Assembly: GCA_022451835.1 (NCBI GenBank)
Contig: JAKUNX010000071.1
Location: 1-9,240, forward strand
Direction: 5' to 3'
Origin: Candidatus Poseidoniaceae archaeon
GTDB taxonomy: Archaea > Thermoplasmatota > Poseidoniia > Poseidoniales > Poseidoniaceae
DNA length: 9,240 nucleotides
Below are positions 1 to 6,619 of the stretch, piece by piece. How positions within the stretch are numbered: the stretch's first letter is position 1; each line of letters starts with the position of its first letter. The position numbers and the translations under genes are program-made. The notes beneath the pieces are model-generated. The model was not told where the DNA came from and made no database searches. It saw nothing but the letters and a program-made list of their open reading frames with translations.

Positions 1-1
1 A

Positions 2-1561
2 CCTCAATCTAACCTAAGTCAAGATGCTGCAAAATTATATGATCTTATCTGCCGCCAATTTTTAGCATCATTTCATCCAATAGCAATATGGGATGTTCAA
101 ACAAGAATCACCACAAAAGGCAATCATGATTTCAAAAAGCAAGTTAGAATGCTTAAAGAGGCTGGATGGAGAGAAGTAAAGCCAAAAAGCAATTCTATAC
201 CGGAAAAATGGAATTCTTTAGAGACTAATCCGGCAATTACTGAAGCATTAAAACATCGATTCAAGGAAGAATTAACCAAACCAACAAATCGGCTCAAAGA
301 AGCAAAATTGCTGTCTCTAATGGAACATGCGGGAAGAAGCATTGATGATGATGAGCTGGCTGAAGCAATGAAAGGCAAAGGACTTGGCACTCCTGCTACT
401 AGAGCTGACACAATTGAAAAATTGATTTCTAGAAACTTCATACAACGAGCTCGCTCAGGTAGTTTAAGAGCTACTCCGGGTGGAATTAAATTAATTGAAT
501 TACTACGAGCAATACCAGTAGAATGGATAACATCACCTGAATTGACTGGTGACATGGAAGCAAAATTGACATCAGTTCAAAATGGAGATTTTTCAAGAGA
601 ACAATATATGCAAGTAATTTATGATAAGGCAGAAGAAATGGTCAGCCGAATCAAAAATCATGATAGAAATGAGTTGTTTAAGAAAATGGAATCAATCGGA
701 TGCTGTCTGAAATGTGATGAAAATTTAACTGAAACAGTAATGTCATATATTTGTCCCAAAAATGAAGGAAAAGGTTCTGGTTGTGATTTTGTCTTCTGGA
801 AGAATACAAGCGGAAGATGGTTTGATAATAGTACTGCAAAGCGGTTGCTACATGAAAAAGAACTGGTTGATTTACATGGTTTCTTTAATAGAAATGGGGA
901 GCCATATGTGGCTAGTGTTAAAATTAACGATAGCGGCAATGTAGAATTTGTTGGTGGAGGAGAATCAACTTCCTCATCAGATGATGATGAATTATGTGAA
1001 TGTCCATCATGTTCAAGAGGAACAATTAGACTAAATTCTACAATGTATGCATGCGATGATCAAGAATGTAAATTTAGAGGATTGTCGCAAGAAATGTGTA
1101 AAAGAAAAATTACTCCAGAGGAGGCAAAATCGATATTATTAGAAGGTAAATCTGCCTTATTAGAAGATTTTACCTCAAAAAAGGGTAGGCCGTTTAGTGC
1201 GTTTCTGAAACTTGATGGTGATAGAGTAAAGTTTGAGTTCCCACCTAGAAAAGCCGCTGCTGATGCTAAACAATTTCCTGTTGTAGAAGGAGTTGTTGCG
1301 ATTTGTCCAAAAACTAAACAAGAAATTATTGAAACACCAACTTTTTACCAACCTGCAAATGATGGTACTGATTGTAAAATTCAAATCGCTAGGGAAATGT
1401 CTTCAAGAGAAATTACTCGAGAAGAAGCTAAGATGTTAATTGAAAAAGGACAAATTGGTCCATTTGATGATTTTGTTTCTAGGAAAACAGGAAATAAATT
1501 TACATCTATTTTGTACTTGAAAAAGAATCAAGCGGTTGGTTATAAATTTGCTAAAAAGTAG
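2..1561 (+). CDS. topB: DNA topoisomerase III (type IA), C-terminal part, 5' end outside window
   Basis: The reading frame is open from base 2, so the true start lies to the left and 519 C-terminal residues are visible. Type IA enzymes cut one DNA strand and pass the other through, to relax or decatenate DNA. Seen here: the core motif LYDLICRQFLASFHP (residues 12-26), TRITTKG (34-40), and the family signature GLGTPATR (127-134), followed by a conserved SPELTGDME stretch. The Toprim metal site and the catalytic tyrosine should lie upstream of the window. The tail has two Cys4 zinc ribbons (C235/C238/C251/C261 and C334/C337/C351/C356) and three copies of the topoisomerase III C-terminal repeat (Toprim_Crpt type, e.g. 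SKKGRPFSAFL). This tail is more typical of bacterial TopB than of short archaeal topoisomerase III, which hints at transfer. The next gene starts 56 bp downstream on the same strand. TopA with a zinc-ribbon tail is the alternative, but the repeats favour TopB. Confidence 0.9.
   Translation, partial: PQSNLSQDAAKLYDLICRQFLASFHPIAIWDVQTRITTKGNHDFKKQVRMLKEAGWREVKPKSNSIPEKWNSLETNPAITEALKHRFKEELTKPTNRLKEAKLLSLMEHAGRSIDDDELAEAMKGKGLGTPATRADTIEKLISRNFIQRARSGSLRATPGGIKLIELLRAIPVEWITSPELTGDMEAKLTSVQNGDFSREQYMQVIYDKAEEMVSRIKNHDRNELFKKMESIGCCLKCDENLTETVMSYICPKNEGKGSGCDFVFWKNTSGRWFDNSTAKRLLHEKELVDLHGFFNRNGEPYVASVKINDSGNVEFVGGGESTSSSDDDELCECPSCSRGTIRLNSTMYACDDQECKFRGLSQEMCKRKITPEEAKSILLEGKSALLEDFTSKKGRPFSAFLKLDGDRVKFEFPPRKAAADAKQFPVVEGVVAICPKTKQEIIETPTFYQPANDGTDCKIQIAREMSSREITREEAKMLIEKGQIGPFDDFVSRKTGNKFTSILYLKKNQAVGYKFAKK
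818..1549 (+). repeat. Three Toprim_Crpt-type repeats in the topoisomerase tail
   Basis: Three diverged protein repeats lie at 818-949, 1100-1240 and 1403-1549 (fragment residues 273-316, 367-413, 468-516). The second and third follow the pattern R-x-I-T-x-E-E-A-K, then a short GK-type helix end, F-x-S-(K/R)-K-x-G-x-x-F, and a closing beta strand ending in F-x-F or Y-K-F. The first is the most diverged and lacks the R-x-I-T opening. The first two are preceded by complete Cys4 ribbons. The third has only C at the ICPKTKQE motif plus one later DC, so its ribbon looks degenerate. Confidence 0.75.
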
Positions 1562-1617
1562 TCAATATTGCATATTGTCTACATAACAATAAAACCAAAC
1601 TTGATTGAGAGAGCGTC

Positions 1618-2844
1618 ATGGACGAGTTGATGACTTCTCATGATTGGGATGTTGTTATTGTTGGTGCTGGACCAGTAGGAGGTCATACTGCTAACTTACT
1701 TGCTAAACTTGGGCATAGTGTTTTGCTACTTGAAGAACATAATGAGATAGGTAGGCCATTTCAATGTGCAGGACTTGTAACTCCAAATGCTATGAAACAA
1801 GTTGGATTATATGATACGATTTTGGAAGAAATTGATGGTGCACTAATTCATGGCCCATCTGGAACATTAGTTCCGGTTGGAACTGGTGGAACTGTAAGGA
1901 CATACGTTGTTTGTAGAAAGTTATTCGATGAAGCTGTTGTTAAACAATCAATGGCATCGGGGGCAACACTATGGCTGAATTCAAAACCAGTTAATGCTGA
2001 TACCAAATCTGACGGAGTGATTCTAACAGTGAATAAAGATGGAAGTGAAATACAGATTTCAACAAAATTACTGATTGGTTGTGATGGAGCTCATTCATGG
2101 ACAAGAAGACATTTCAAAATGGGCAGGCCAAAAGAACTTATGATTGGTTTCCAAACCGAAGTTGTAGGGTACCAGTATAGGAAACGCTGGCTAGAAATGT
2201 ATTCTGGTTCAGAAATTGCCCCTGGATTTTTTGCTTGGGTAATTCCATCAGGAAATGATAGTTGTAGAATAGGTCTATGGTCGACCGCTGATCGTTTAGA
2301 TGGTCTAAGTATAGAAGAATGCTATCATAACCTATTGAATCATCCACTTTGGAAAGAACGTTTCAGCGATATCAGAGAAACTGCCCGTTATTGTGGACCT
2401 GTTCCTAGTGGTATGGTAAAAAAAGCTTACAAAAATAGAGTGTTACTAATTGGTGATGCGGCTGGAATGGCTAAGCCAACAACCGGCGGAGGGATCGGTC
2501 CTGGTTTTGAACAAATCAATGGAATTGTTAACAAATTATCTATTGCAATCAATCTTAACGAATTGAATGAAGAGAAACTTAAGTCAATTTCTAAAAATCA
2601 CTTTGAAAAAATGCGTAAAGAGCAAAACCGTGCAAGATCATTGAGGAACTTATTGGTTAGTGATTGTGAAGATAATGAATTAGACCGAAATTTTGAACAA
2701 TTTGCAAAACCTGAGATAATTCAATTAATCAACCAAGTAGGAGATATTGAAAAACCAGTCCCTCTTGGTATGGCACTGATTAGAAAAGTTCCGGCATTTA
2801 GGAAATTAGCATTGAAAGCCGGGATGAAATTAATATTTAGTTAA
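1618..2844 (+). CDS. Geranylgeranyl reductase family FAD-dependent oxidoreductase
   Basis: A 408-residue flavoprotein of the geranylgeranyl reductase family, which saturates double bonds of geranylgeranyl chains in archaeal ether lipids and, in some members, quinone or chlorophyll side chains. Visible: N-terminal dinucleotide fold VVIVGAGPVGG (12-22) with acidic E39 closing the second strand; the family motif with conserved cysteine FQCAGLV (C50); the mid-protein GCDGAHSWTRR; the substrate-pocket motif FFAWVIPSG (204-212), matching the family Y-x-W-x-F-P pattern; and the second FAD motif IGDAAG (D280) followed by TTGGGIGPG. Length fits archaeal homologues (about 390-450). The start at 1618 is chosen as the longest frame. 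An ATG at 1630 is also plausible, since neither has a convincing ribosome binding site. An AT-rich patch near 1581-1594 could be a TATA element for a short or absent leader. The next gene begins 9 bp after the stop. Whether the substrate is lipid or menaquinone cannot be read from the sequence. Confidence 0.9.
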   Translation: MDELMTSHDWDVVIVGAGPVGGHTANLLAKLGHSVLLLEEHNEIGRPFQCAGLVTPNAMKQVGLYDTILEEIDGALIHGPSGTLVPVGTGGTVRTYVVCRKLFDEAVVKQSMASGATLWLNSKPVNADTKSDGVILTVNKDGSEIQISTKLLIGCDGAHSWTRRHFKMGRPKELMIGFQTEVVGYQYRKRWLEMYSGSEIAPGFFAWVIPSGNDSCRIGLWSTADRLDGLSIEECYHNLLNHPLWKERFSDIRETARYCGPVPSGMVKKAYKNRVLLIGDAAGMAKPTTGGGIGPGFEQINGIVNKLSIAINLNELNEEKLKSISKNHFEKMRKEQNRARSLRNLLVSDCEDNELDRNFEQFAKPEIIQLINQVGDIEKPVPLGMALIRKVPAFRKLALKAGMKLIFS

Positions 2845-2850
2845 GGTGAT
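2843..2850 (+). promoter_or_regulatory. Shine-Dalgarno site of the 2854 gene
   Basis: AAGGTGAT overlaps the TAA stop of the reductase gene and ends 3 bases before the ATG at 2854. It complements the usual archaeal 16S 3' end (AUCACCUCC). It fixes the start and suggests that the membrane protein is translated by ribosomes finishing the reductase. Confidence 0.75.
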
Positions 2851-2853
2851 TCT

Positions 2854-4008
2854 ATGGGCAAACTCTTCTTGGAAGAACGGATCAAATATCCTCCTTTTGA
2901 GAGTTATAGATTCAAACCTGAATTACTACCTATTGCAATTGGAAAGACTGAAATTGCAAATGATATTTCGGAATTGGAAGCTTTTGAAAAGATAAGAAAC
3001 CTTCCTCCTCCATTTCGAATCGGCCACAAATCCTCATGGTTGGTTGAAAGACGTTATAAATTCGATAATGATATACTAAAATTAGATGAAAATCACTCAC
3101 AAGAAATGCTTGAAGCAGTTCCTAAAGAATCTGTAGTTAGTAAACAAAGAACTGGATGGTATCTTACTCCAAATGTTGTTCATAAACACGCCAGGAAAAT
3201 TATGAACTTCTCAGTTTCTGTGCTTCTAATTGCATTGACATATTTGTTTTTAGAGCCAATACTTAGCGTTTGGGGGATTCCTAGTATTGGCACTGGTAGA
3301 GTTAGATTTGGCTTATTGGATTATCCTGTACTAGCAGTAATAGTAGTCCCAATTTTATTTATCCCAATCATCATGCGAGTAACTGCAAATTTTTCTGATT
3401 TAATTAAGCAAAGAAGATTCCTTAGATCACAACCCAAGGAACCAAAAATTGTATTTCATAGTGACAGTACATCTGGTGAAGAATTGATTATAACAATAAA
3501 TTTCCAAGAAACCAAAGAAAATTGGAAAAACATGTCGGTCTTATGGCGTGTCGGTGTATTGCCTCCAAGTCGAGATGCTTTAATGGAGGCTTTTGGACGT
3601 GAGAATAATAGTCAGCCTCCTCCGGGCCTAACTACAGAATTACCACACCATTGGTCGGTAGATTTGGATGATGGGACAGGCGGCGGTGAAGATTCGCCAA
3701 TGCAAACTACCGAAATCAAAGGTGGATTGTTCCTAAGGCCAATGCGCATCATGCAACAATCTGAAATTGTAAATGTTAAATCTGGAAAAACAACTATTCC
3801 ACCTCCTAAAGGAGACTGGCCTGGAACTATTTTTTCACCGCTTATTCGAATACATTGGGAAATGGTAGTGATAATAGAAAGAGAAAATCTGCCAGAATTG
3901 CTTTGGGTTCAGCCACTAAAAGTAAAGCATCCATCATTATTTTGTGTCACTGAAGCAATAGTTAATTCAGGTAGAACTGAAACTAATCACCCATTATCGT
4001 TGAAATAA
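2854..4008 (+). CDS. Unrecognised two-helix membrane protein
   Basis: A 384-residue protein I cannot assign to a family. Residues 1-116 are soluble and aromatic- and proline-rich (PPFESYRFKPE near the start, PPPFRIGHKSSW near 51-62). Two hydrophobic helices follow, about 118-138 and 157-174, joined by a short glycine-containing loop. Basic residues flank them outside (KHARK before, KQRR after), so by the positive-inside rule both ends should be cytoplasmic with a hairpin in the membrane. The C-terminal domain (about 190-375) looks beta-rich, with alternating hydrophobic strands such as EELIITINF, proline stretches and an acidic-glycine loop DLDDGTGGGEDS. No signal peptide, zinc site or nucleotide-binding motif is visible. 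The 9 bp spacing and ribosome binding site overlapping the previous stop point to an operon with the geranylgeranyl reductase, so a role in membrane-lipid or quinone modification is conceivable but unproven. The stop is 3 bp from the stop of the opposing mqnC. Confidence 0.85.
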   Translation: MGKLFLEERIKYPPFESYRFKPELLPIAIGKTEIANDISELEAFEKIRNLPPPFRIGHKSSWLVERRYKFDNDILKLDENHSQEMLEAVPKESVVSKQRTGWYLTPNVVHKHARKIMNFSVSVLLIALTYLFLEPILSVWGIPSIGTGRVRFGLLDYPVLAVIVVPILFIPIIMRVTANFSDLIKQRRFLRSQPKEPKIVFHSDSTSGEELIITINFQETKENWKNMSVLWRVGVLPPSRDALMEAFGRENNSQPPPGLTTELPHHWSVDLDDGTGGGEDSPMQTTEIKGGLFLRPMRIMQQSEIVNVKSGKTTIPPPKGDWPGTIFSPLIRIHWEMVVIIERENLPELLWVQPLKVKHPSLFCVTEAIVNSGRTETNHPLSLK

Positions 4009-4011
4009 CAG

Positions 4012-5196
4012 CTAATATTGTGTCGGTATTGGTGCTGCTAATTCTTTGTCAAAGTTTTCGACGATCTCGGTATGAAGTAAATTATAATCGCTATCCCGCT
4101 TAATCGGAATGAAACCAGCCCTAATGATTGTATTTTGCAATTCAATTTCTGAAGCCGAAATTTTGCTAGTCCCAGATGCTGATACTACATTTTCTTCCAT
4201 CATAGTGGAACCAGCATCATTTGCACCGGATAATAATGCCATTTGGGCAATACCTAAGCCCATTGTCGGCCATGATGCTTGGATACTAGAAATATTATCG
4301 AAAAATAATCTTGATATCGCAACATGTCGAATATATTCTGTTGGACCTGCACCTAGAACATACTTATTTTGACCACGATTTCTTTTACCAAATGAATTTG
4401 TTTCAAGTTGGACTGGCCAAGCAATAAATGAAGTAAAACCCATTCCATATTTTTCAATGGATGAATCCTGAAGTATTCTTATCCTTGACATATGCTCTAC
4501 TCGTTGTTTAAGTGATTCTCCAAAGCCAAAAACATTAGTTGCACTAGTTGTAAGACCGATTGATTGTGCTTCTTCCATCACTCTTAGCCAATTATCTGGA
4601 CTACCCTTTTTAGGCGAAACATCACTACGAACTTCATCAACGAGCATTTCTGCACCGCCGCCTGGAAGACCATGTAATCCAACTTCTTTGAGTTGCTTTA
4701 GAACCTCAAAGGTACTCATACCTGATACATCAGCAATACCTTCAATTTCTATTGGACTAAAGCAATCTAATTGGATATTAGGATGGTTAATCGTAAGATG
4801 CGAAATAAGATCAAGATACCAATTAAACGGCAAATCTGGATTAACTCCACCTTGCATCAAAATTCTACTTCCACCAATCAACTCTAATTCAGACACTCGG
4901 TTTGAAATTTCTTCAAAGGACTGAGTATAGGTTTCATCATGACCTGGTGGCCGATAAAATGAGCAAAATTGACAATTAATTGTACAAACATTGGTGTAAT
5001 TGACATTACGGTCTACAAGGTATGTCACTTCACCATTTGGGAAAAATGACTTTCGTCGCATATCTGCAGCCATCGTTAACTCATGCAGTGGAGCATTAGA
5101 GTATAGTTCAGTGGCCTCTTCAATAGATAATCTATATTCATCGGCCTTATCTTTAGTCCAGTCTTGCTGACGCTGAAGTATGGATTGCCAATTCAT
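4012..5196 (-). CDS. mqnC: Cyclic dehypoxanthinyl futalosine synthase MqnC (radical SAM)
   Basis: A 394-residue radical-SAM enzyme that converts dehypoxanthinyl futalosine to its cyclic form in the futalosine route to menaquinone. Visible from the ATG at 5196: the TYLVDRNVNYTNVC lead-in, the 4Fe-4S cluster motif CTINCQFC (C71, C75, C78; CX3CX2C) followed by SFYR, then LMQGGVNPDLP, FSPIEIEGIA, LPGGGAEML (about 177-185), and the C-terminal GANDAGSTMMEENVVSASG (324-342). The family splits into MqnC, MqnE and CofH. The CxFCSFYR and GSTMMEENVVSASG forms fit MqnC, whereas CofH usually reads GGTLMEE. Length is normal. The frame extends to GTG codons at 5205 and 5202, but these sit inside the ribosome binding site, so ATG at 5196 is preferred. 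It follows pepP by 9 bp, probably co-transcribed. No other menaquinone gene is in the window. Confidence 0.9.
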   Translation of the reverse strand: MNWQSILQRQQDWTKDKADEYRLSIEEATELYSNAPLHELTMAADMRRKSFFPNGEVTYLVDRNVNYTNVCTINCQFCSFYRPPGHDETYTQSFEEISNRVSELELIGGSRILMQGGVNPDLPFNWYLDLISHLTINHPNIQLDCFSPIEIEGIADVSGMSTFEVLKQLKEVGLHGLPGGGAEMLVDEVRSDVSPKKGSPDNWLRVMEEAQSIGLTTSATNVFGFGESLKQRVEHMSRIRILQDSSIEKYGMGFTSFIAWPVQLETNSFGKRNRGQNKYVLGAGPTEYIRHVAISRLFFDNISSIQASWPTMGLGIAQMALLSGANDAGSTMMEENVVSASGTSKISASEIELQNTIIRAGFIPIKRDSDYNLLHTEIVENFDKELAAPIPTQY

Positions 5197-5198
5197 AT

Positions 5199-5207
5199 TC
5201 ACCACCT
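5199..5207 (-). promoter_or_regulatory. Shine-Dalgarno site deciding the mqnC start
   Basis: On the minus strand AGGTGGTGA matches the ideal AGGAGGTGA at eight of nine bases and ends 2 bases before the ATG at 5196. It overlaps the TAG stop of pepP (5208-5206), a layout that favours translational coupling. The two in-frame GTG codons at 5205 and 5202 lie within it and are therefore unlikely starts. Confidence 0.75.
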
Positions 5208-6579
5208 AATTGCTAGTACCTACAACTGATTCTATTTCATCAATTGTTTTAGGACACATTTCAGTAAGTATTACCGGTCCACCATCAGTTATCAAAATAT
5301 CATCCTCAATTCTAATTCCAATGTTTGAATATTTCTCAGGACAATCAACATCAGGTCTCCATGCACCAAAATATAGTCCTGGTTCGATAGTAAGGCACAT
5401 TCCATGCTCAAACAATCTAGGTTCGCCATTTGGCAAATATACTCCTACATCATGAACATCTAAGCCAATCCAATGACTAGTATTATGCATATACCAATTC
5501 TTCAATTGGCCATTTTCCATATCTAATGCTTCATCCAAATTTTGATCAATAACGCCTAATTTTATCAATCCCTCTGCCAATACCCTCCTTGCAGCCTCAT
5601 GAGGAGCAGTGTATGGATTTCCAACAATACATTCACTAATTGCTGCATTTTGAGCATCTAATACAATTTGGTAAATTTCTTTCTGAGCCTCGGTAAACTT
5701 TCCATTATTTGGCCATGATCTTGTAATATCTGCAGCATAACCTCTAAACTCAGCTCCTGCATCAATTAGAACAATATCACCGTCTATGCAATGATCTTCA
5801 TTTTCTTTGTAATGTAAGATGGTAGCATTCTCTCCGCTACCAACGATTGATGGATAAGACCATCCTGAAGTCCCAGCATATCTGAAAAATCCTTCAATCA
5901 AAGATTGTAATTGATTTTCTGTTGAAGCACCACCACCACCATGCATCATAGCAGCAATATGAGCAAGACTAGATACGTCAGAAGCAAATTTCATTTGATC
6001 AATTTCAGAATTAGATTTTATCAACCGCATTTCAGCAATTATATTGCTAGGGTCCTCAACAGATATTGGCCCTGAACCAAGCCTTTGACGTGCTCTATCC
6101 CGTTTCTTAATTGCACTGACAACTAAATCATCTACCTTGGACATAACACCCATTCTATGCATAATTCTTGAGGATTTAGCAACCATCTGTCCAAGAACCT
6201 CGGTTAAATCATCGATTGAGTGAGCCAAATCAATCGGCCAGTTAGCGACTGCACCTTCAATACCAGGCCTTCTTCCTTCCCAAATTTCCTTTAACGTATC
6301 TTTAGGTTGAACAAAAAGATGTGATTCCCAAGTTCCATCATTATTTATCGCACAGAAAACTGCATCTGGTTCAATCCAACCTGTCAAATAAAGAAGATTA
6401 CTTTGAGTTCTGTACGGATGATGTACATCGTTGGAATGAATGGTCTCTGGGGATGAACATAAAATTAGCAAATCATTTTGATTAAGTGTTTGGTAAAGTT
6501 TGTTTTGCCTTGCCAAATACTCATCATTTGAGATTGGGTTAGGCATGGCGCCCAACTGCGCAAACATCTCTGCAAACAT
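5206..6579 (-). CDS. pepP: Xaa-Pro aminopeptidase (M24B, AMP_N plus pita-bread domain)
   Basis: A 457-residue cytosolic dinuclear-metal peptidase that removes an N-terminal residue preceding proline. The N-terminal AMP_N domain (about 15-150) shows YRTQSNLLYLTGWIEPDAVF (56-75), close to the bacterial PepP pattern. The catalytic domain (about 185-445) has all five expected metal ligands: D273 in VLIDAGAE, D284 in YAADITRSW, H369 in TSHWIGLDVHD, E399 in LTIEPGLYF and E425 in GIRIEDD. The catalytic histidines H256 (ILHYKEN) and H376 (VHD) and R423 are also present, so it should be active. Length matches E. coli PepP (about 440). No signal peptide is seen. The ATG at 6579 is supported by a ribosome binding site. 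It lies 40 bp after the surface-protein gene and directly before mqnC on the same strand. The closeness to bacterial PepP does not by itself prove transfer. Confidence 0.93.
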   Translation of the reverse strand: MFAEMFAQLGAMPNPISNDEYLARQNKLYQTLNQNDLLILCSSPETIHSNDVHHPYRTQSNLLYLTGWIEPDAVFCAINNDGTWESHLFVQPKDTLKEIWEGRRPGIEGAVANWPIDLAHSIDDLTEVLGQMVAKSSRIMHRMGVMSKVDDLVVSAIKKRDRARQRLGSGPISVEDPSNIIAEMRLIKSNSEIDQMKFASDVSSLAHIAAMMHGGGGASTENQLQSLIEGFFRYAGTSGWSYPSIVGSGENATILHYKENEDHCIDGDIVLIDAGAEFRGYAADITRSWPNNGKFTEAQKEIYQIVLDAQNAAISECIVGNPYTAPHEAARRVLAEGLIKLGVIDQNLDEALDMENGQLKNWYMHNTSHWIGLDVHDVGVYLPNGEPRLFEHGMCLTIEPGLYFGAWRPDVDCPEKYSNIGIRIEDDILITDGGPVILTEMCPKTIDEIESVVGTSN

Positions 6580-6583
6580 GATA

Positions 6584-6592
6584 CTCCCACCT
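6584..6592 (-). promoter_or_regulatory. Shine-Dalgarno site of pepP
   Basis: The minus strand reads AGGTGGGAG followed by TATC and the ATG at 6579. The GGTGG core sits 7 bases from the start, a normal spacing. It supports ATG 6579 over the in-frame ATG at 6567. Confidence 0.65.
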
Positions 6593-6619
6593 GTTTTGAC
6601 CTATTCAAACCTTGGTTAA

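Noticed and set aside
124..555. 143-codon open frame on the minus strand inside the topoisomerase gene
   Set aside because: It lies opposite clearly conserved topoisomerase motifs and its translation is low-complexity serine/leucine-rich with no recognisable domain.
4012..5196. CofH or MqnE as identity of the radical-SAM gene
   Set aside because: The CxFCSFYR and GSTMMEENVVSASG motif forms fit MqnC better than the related enzymes, and no cofG-like partner is present.
5197..5205. GTG starts for mqnC at 5205 and 5202
   Set aside because: Both lie within the ribosome binding site of the ATG at 5196.
6601..6619. AACC-AA-GGTT inverted repeat between the surface protein and pepP as a terminator
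   Set aside because: A 4 bp stem with a 2-base loop is too small to be meaningful and no T-tract follows on the coding strand.
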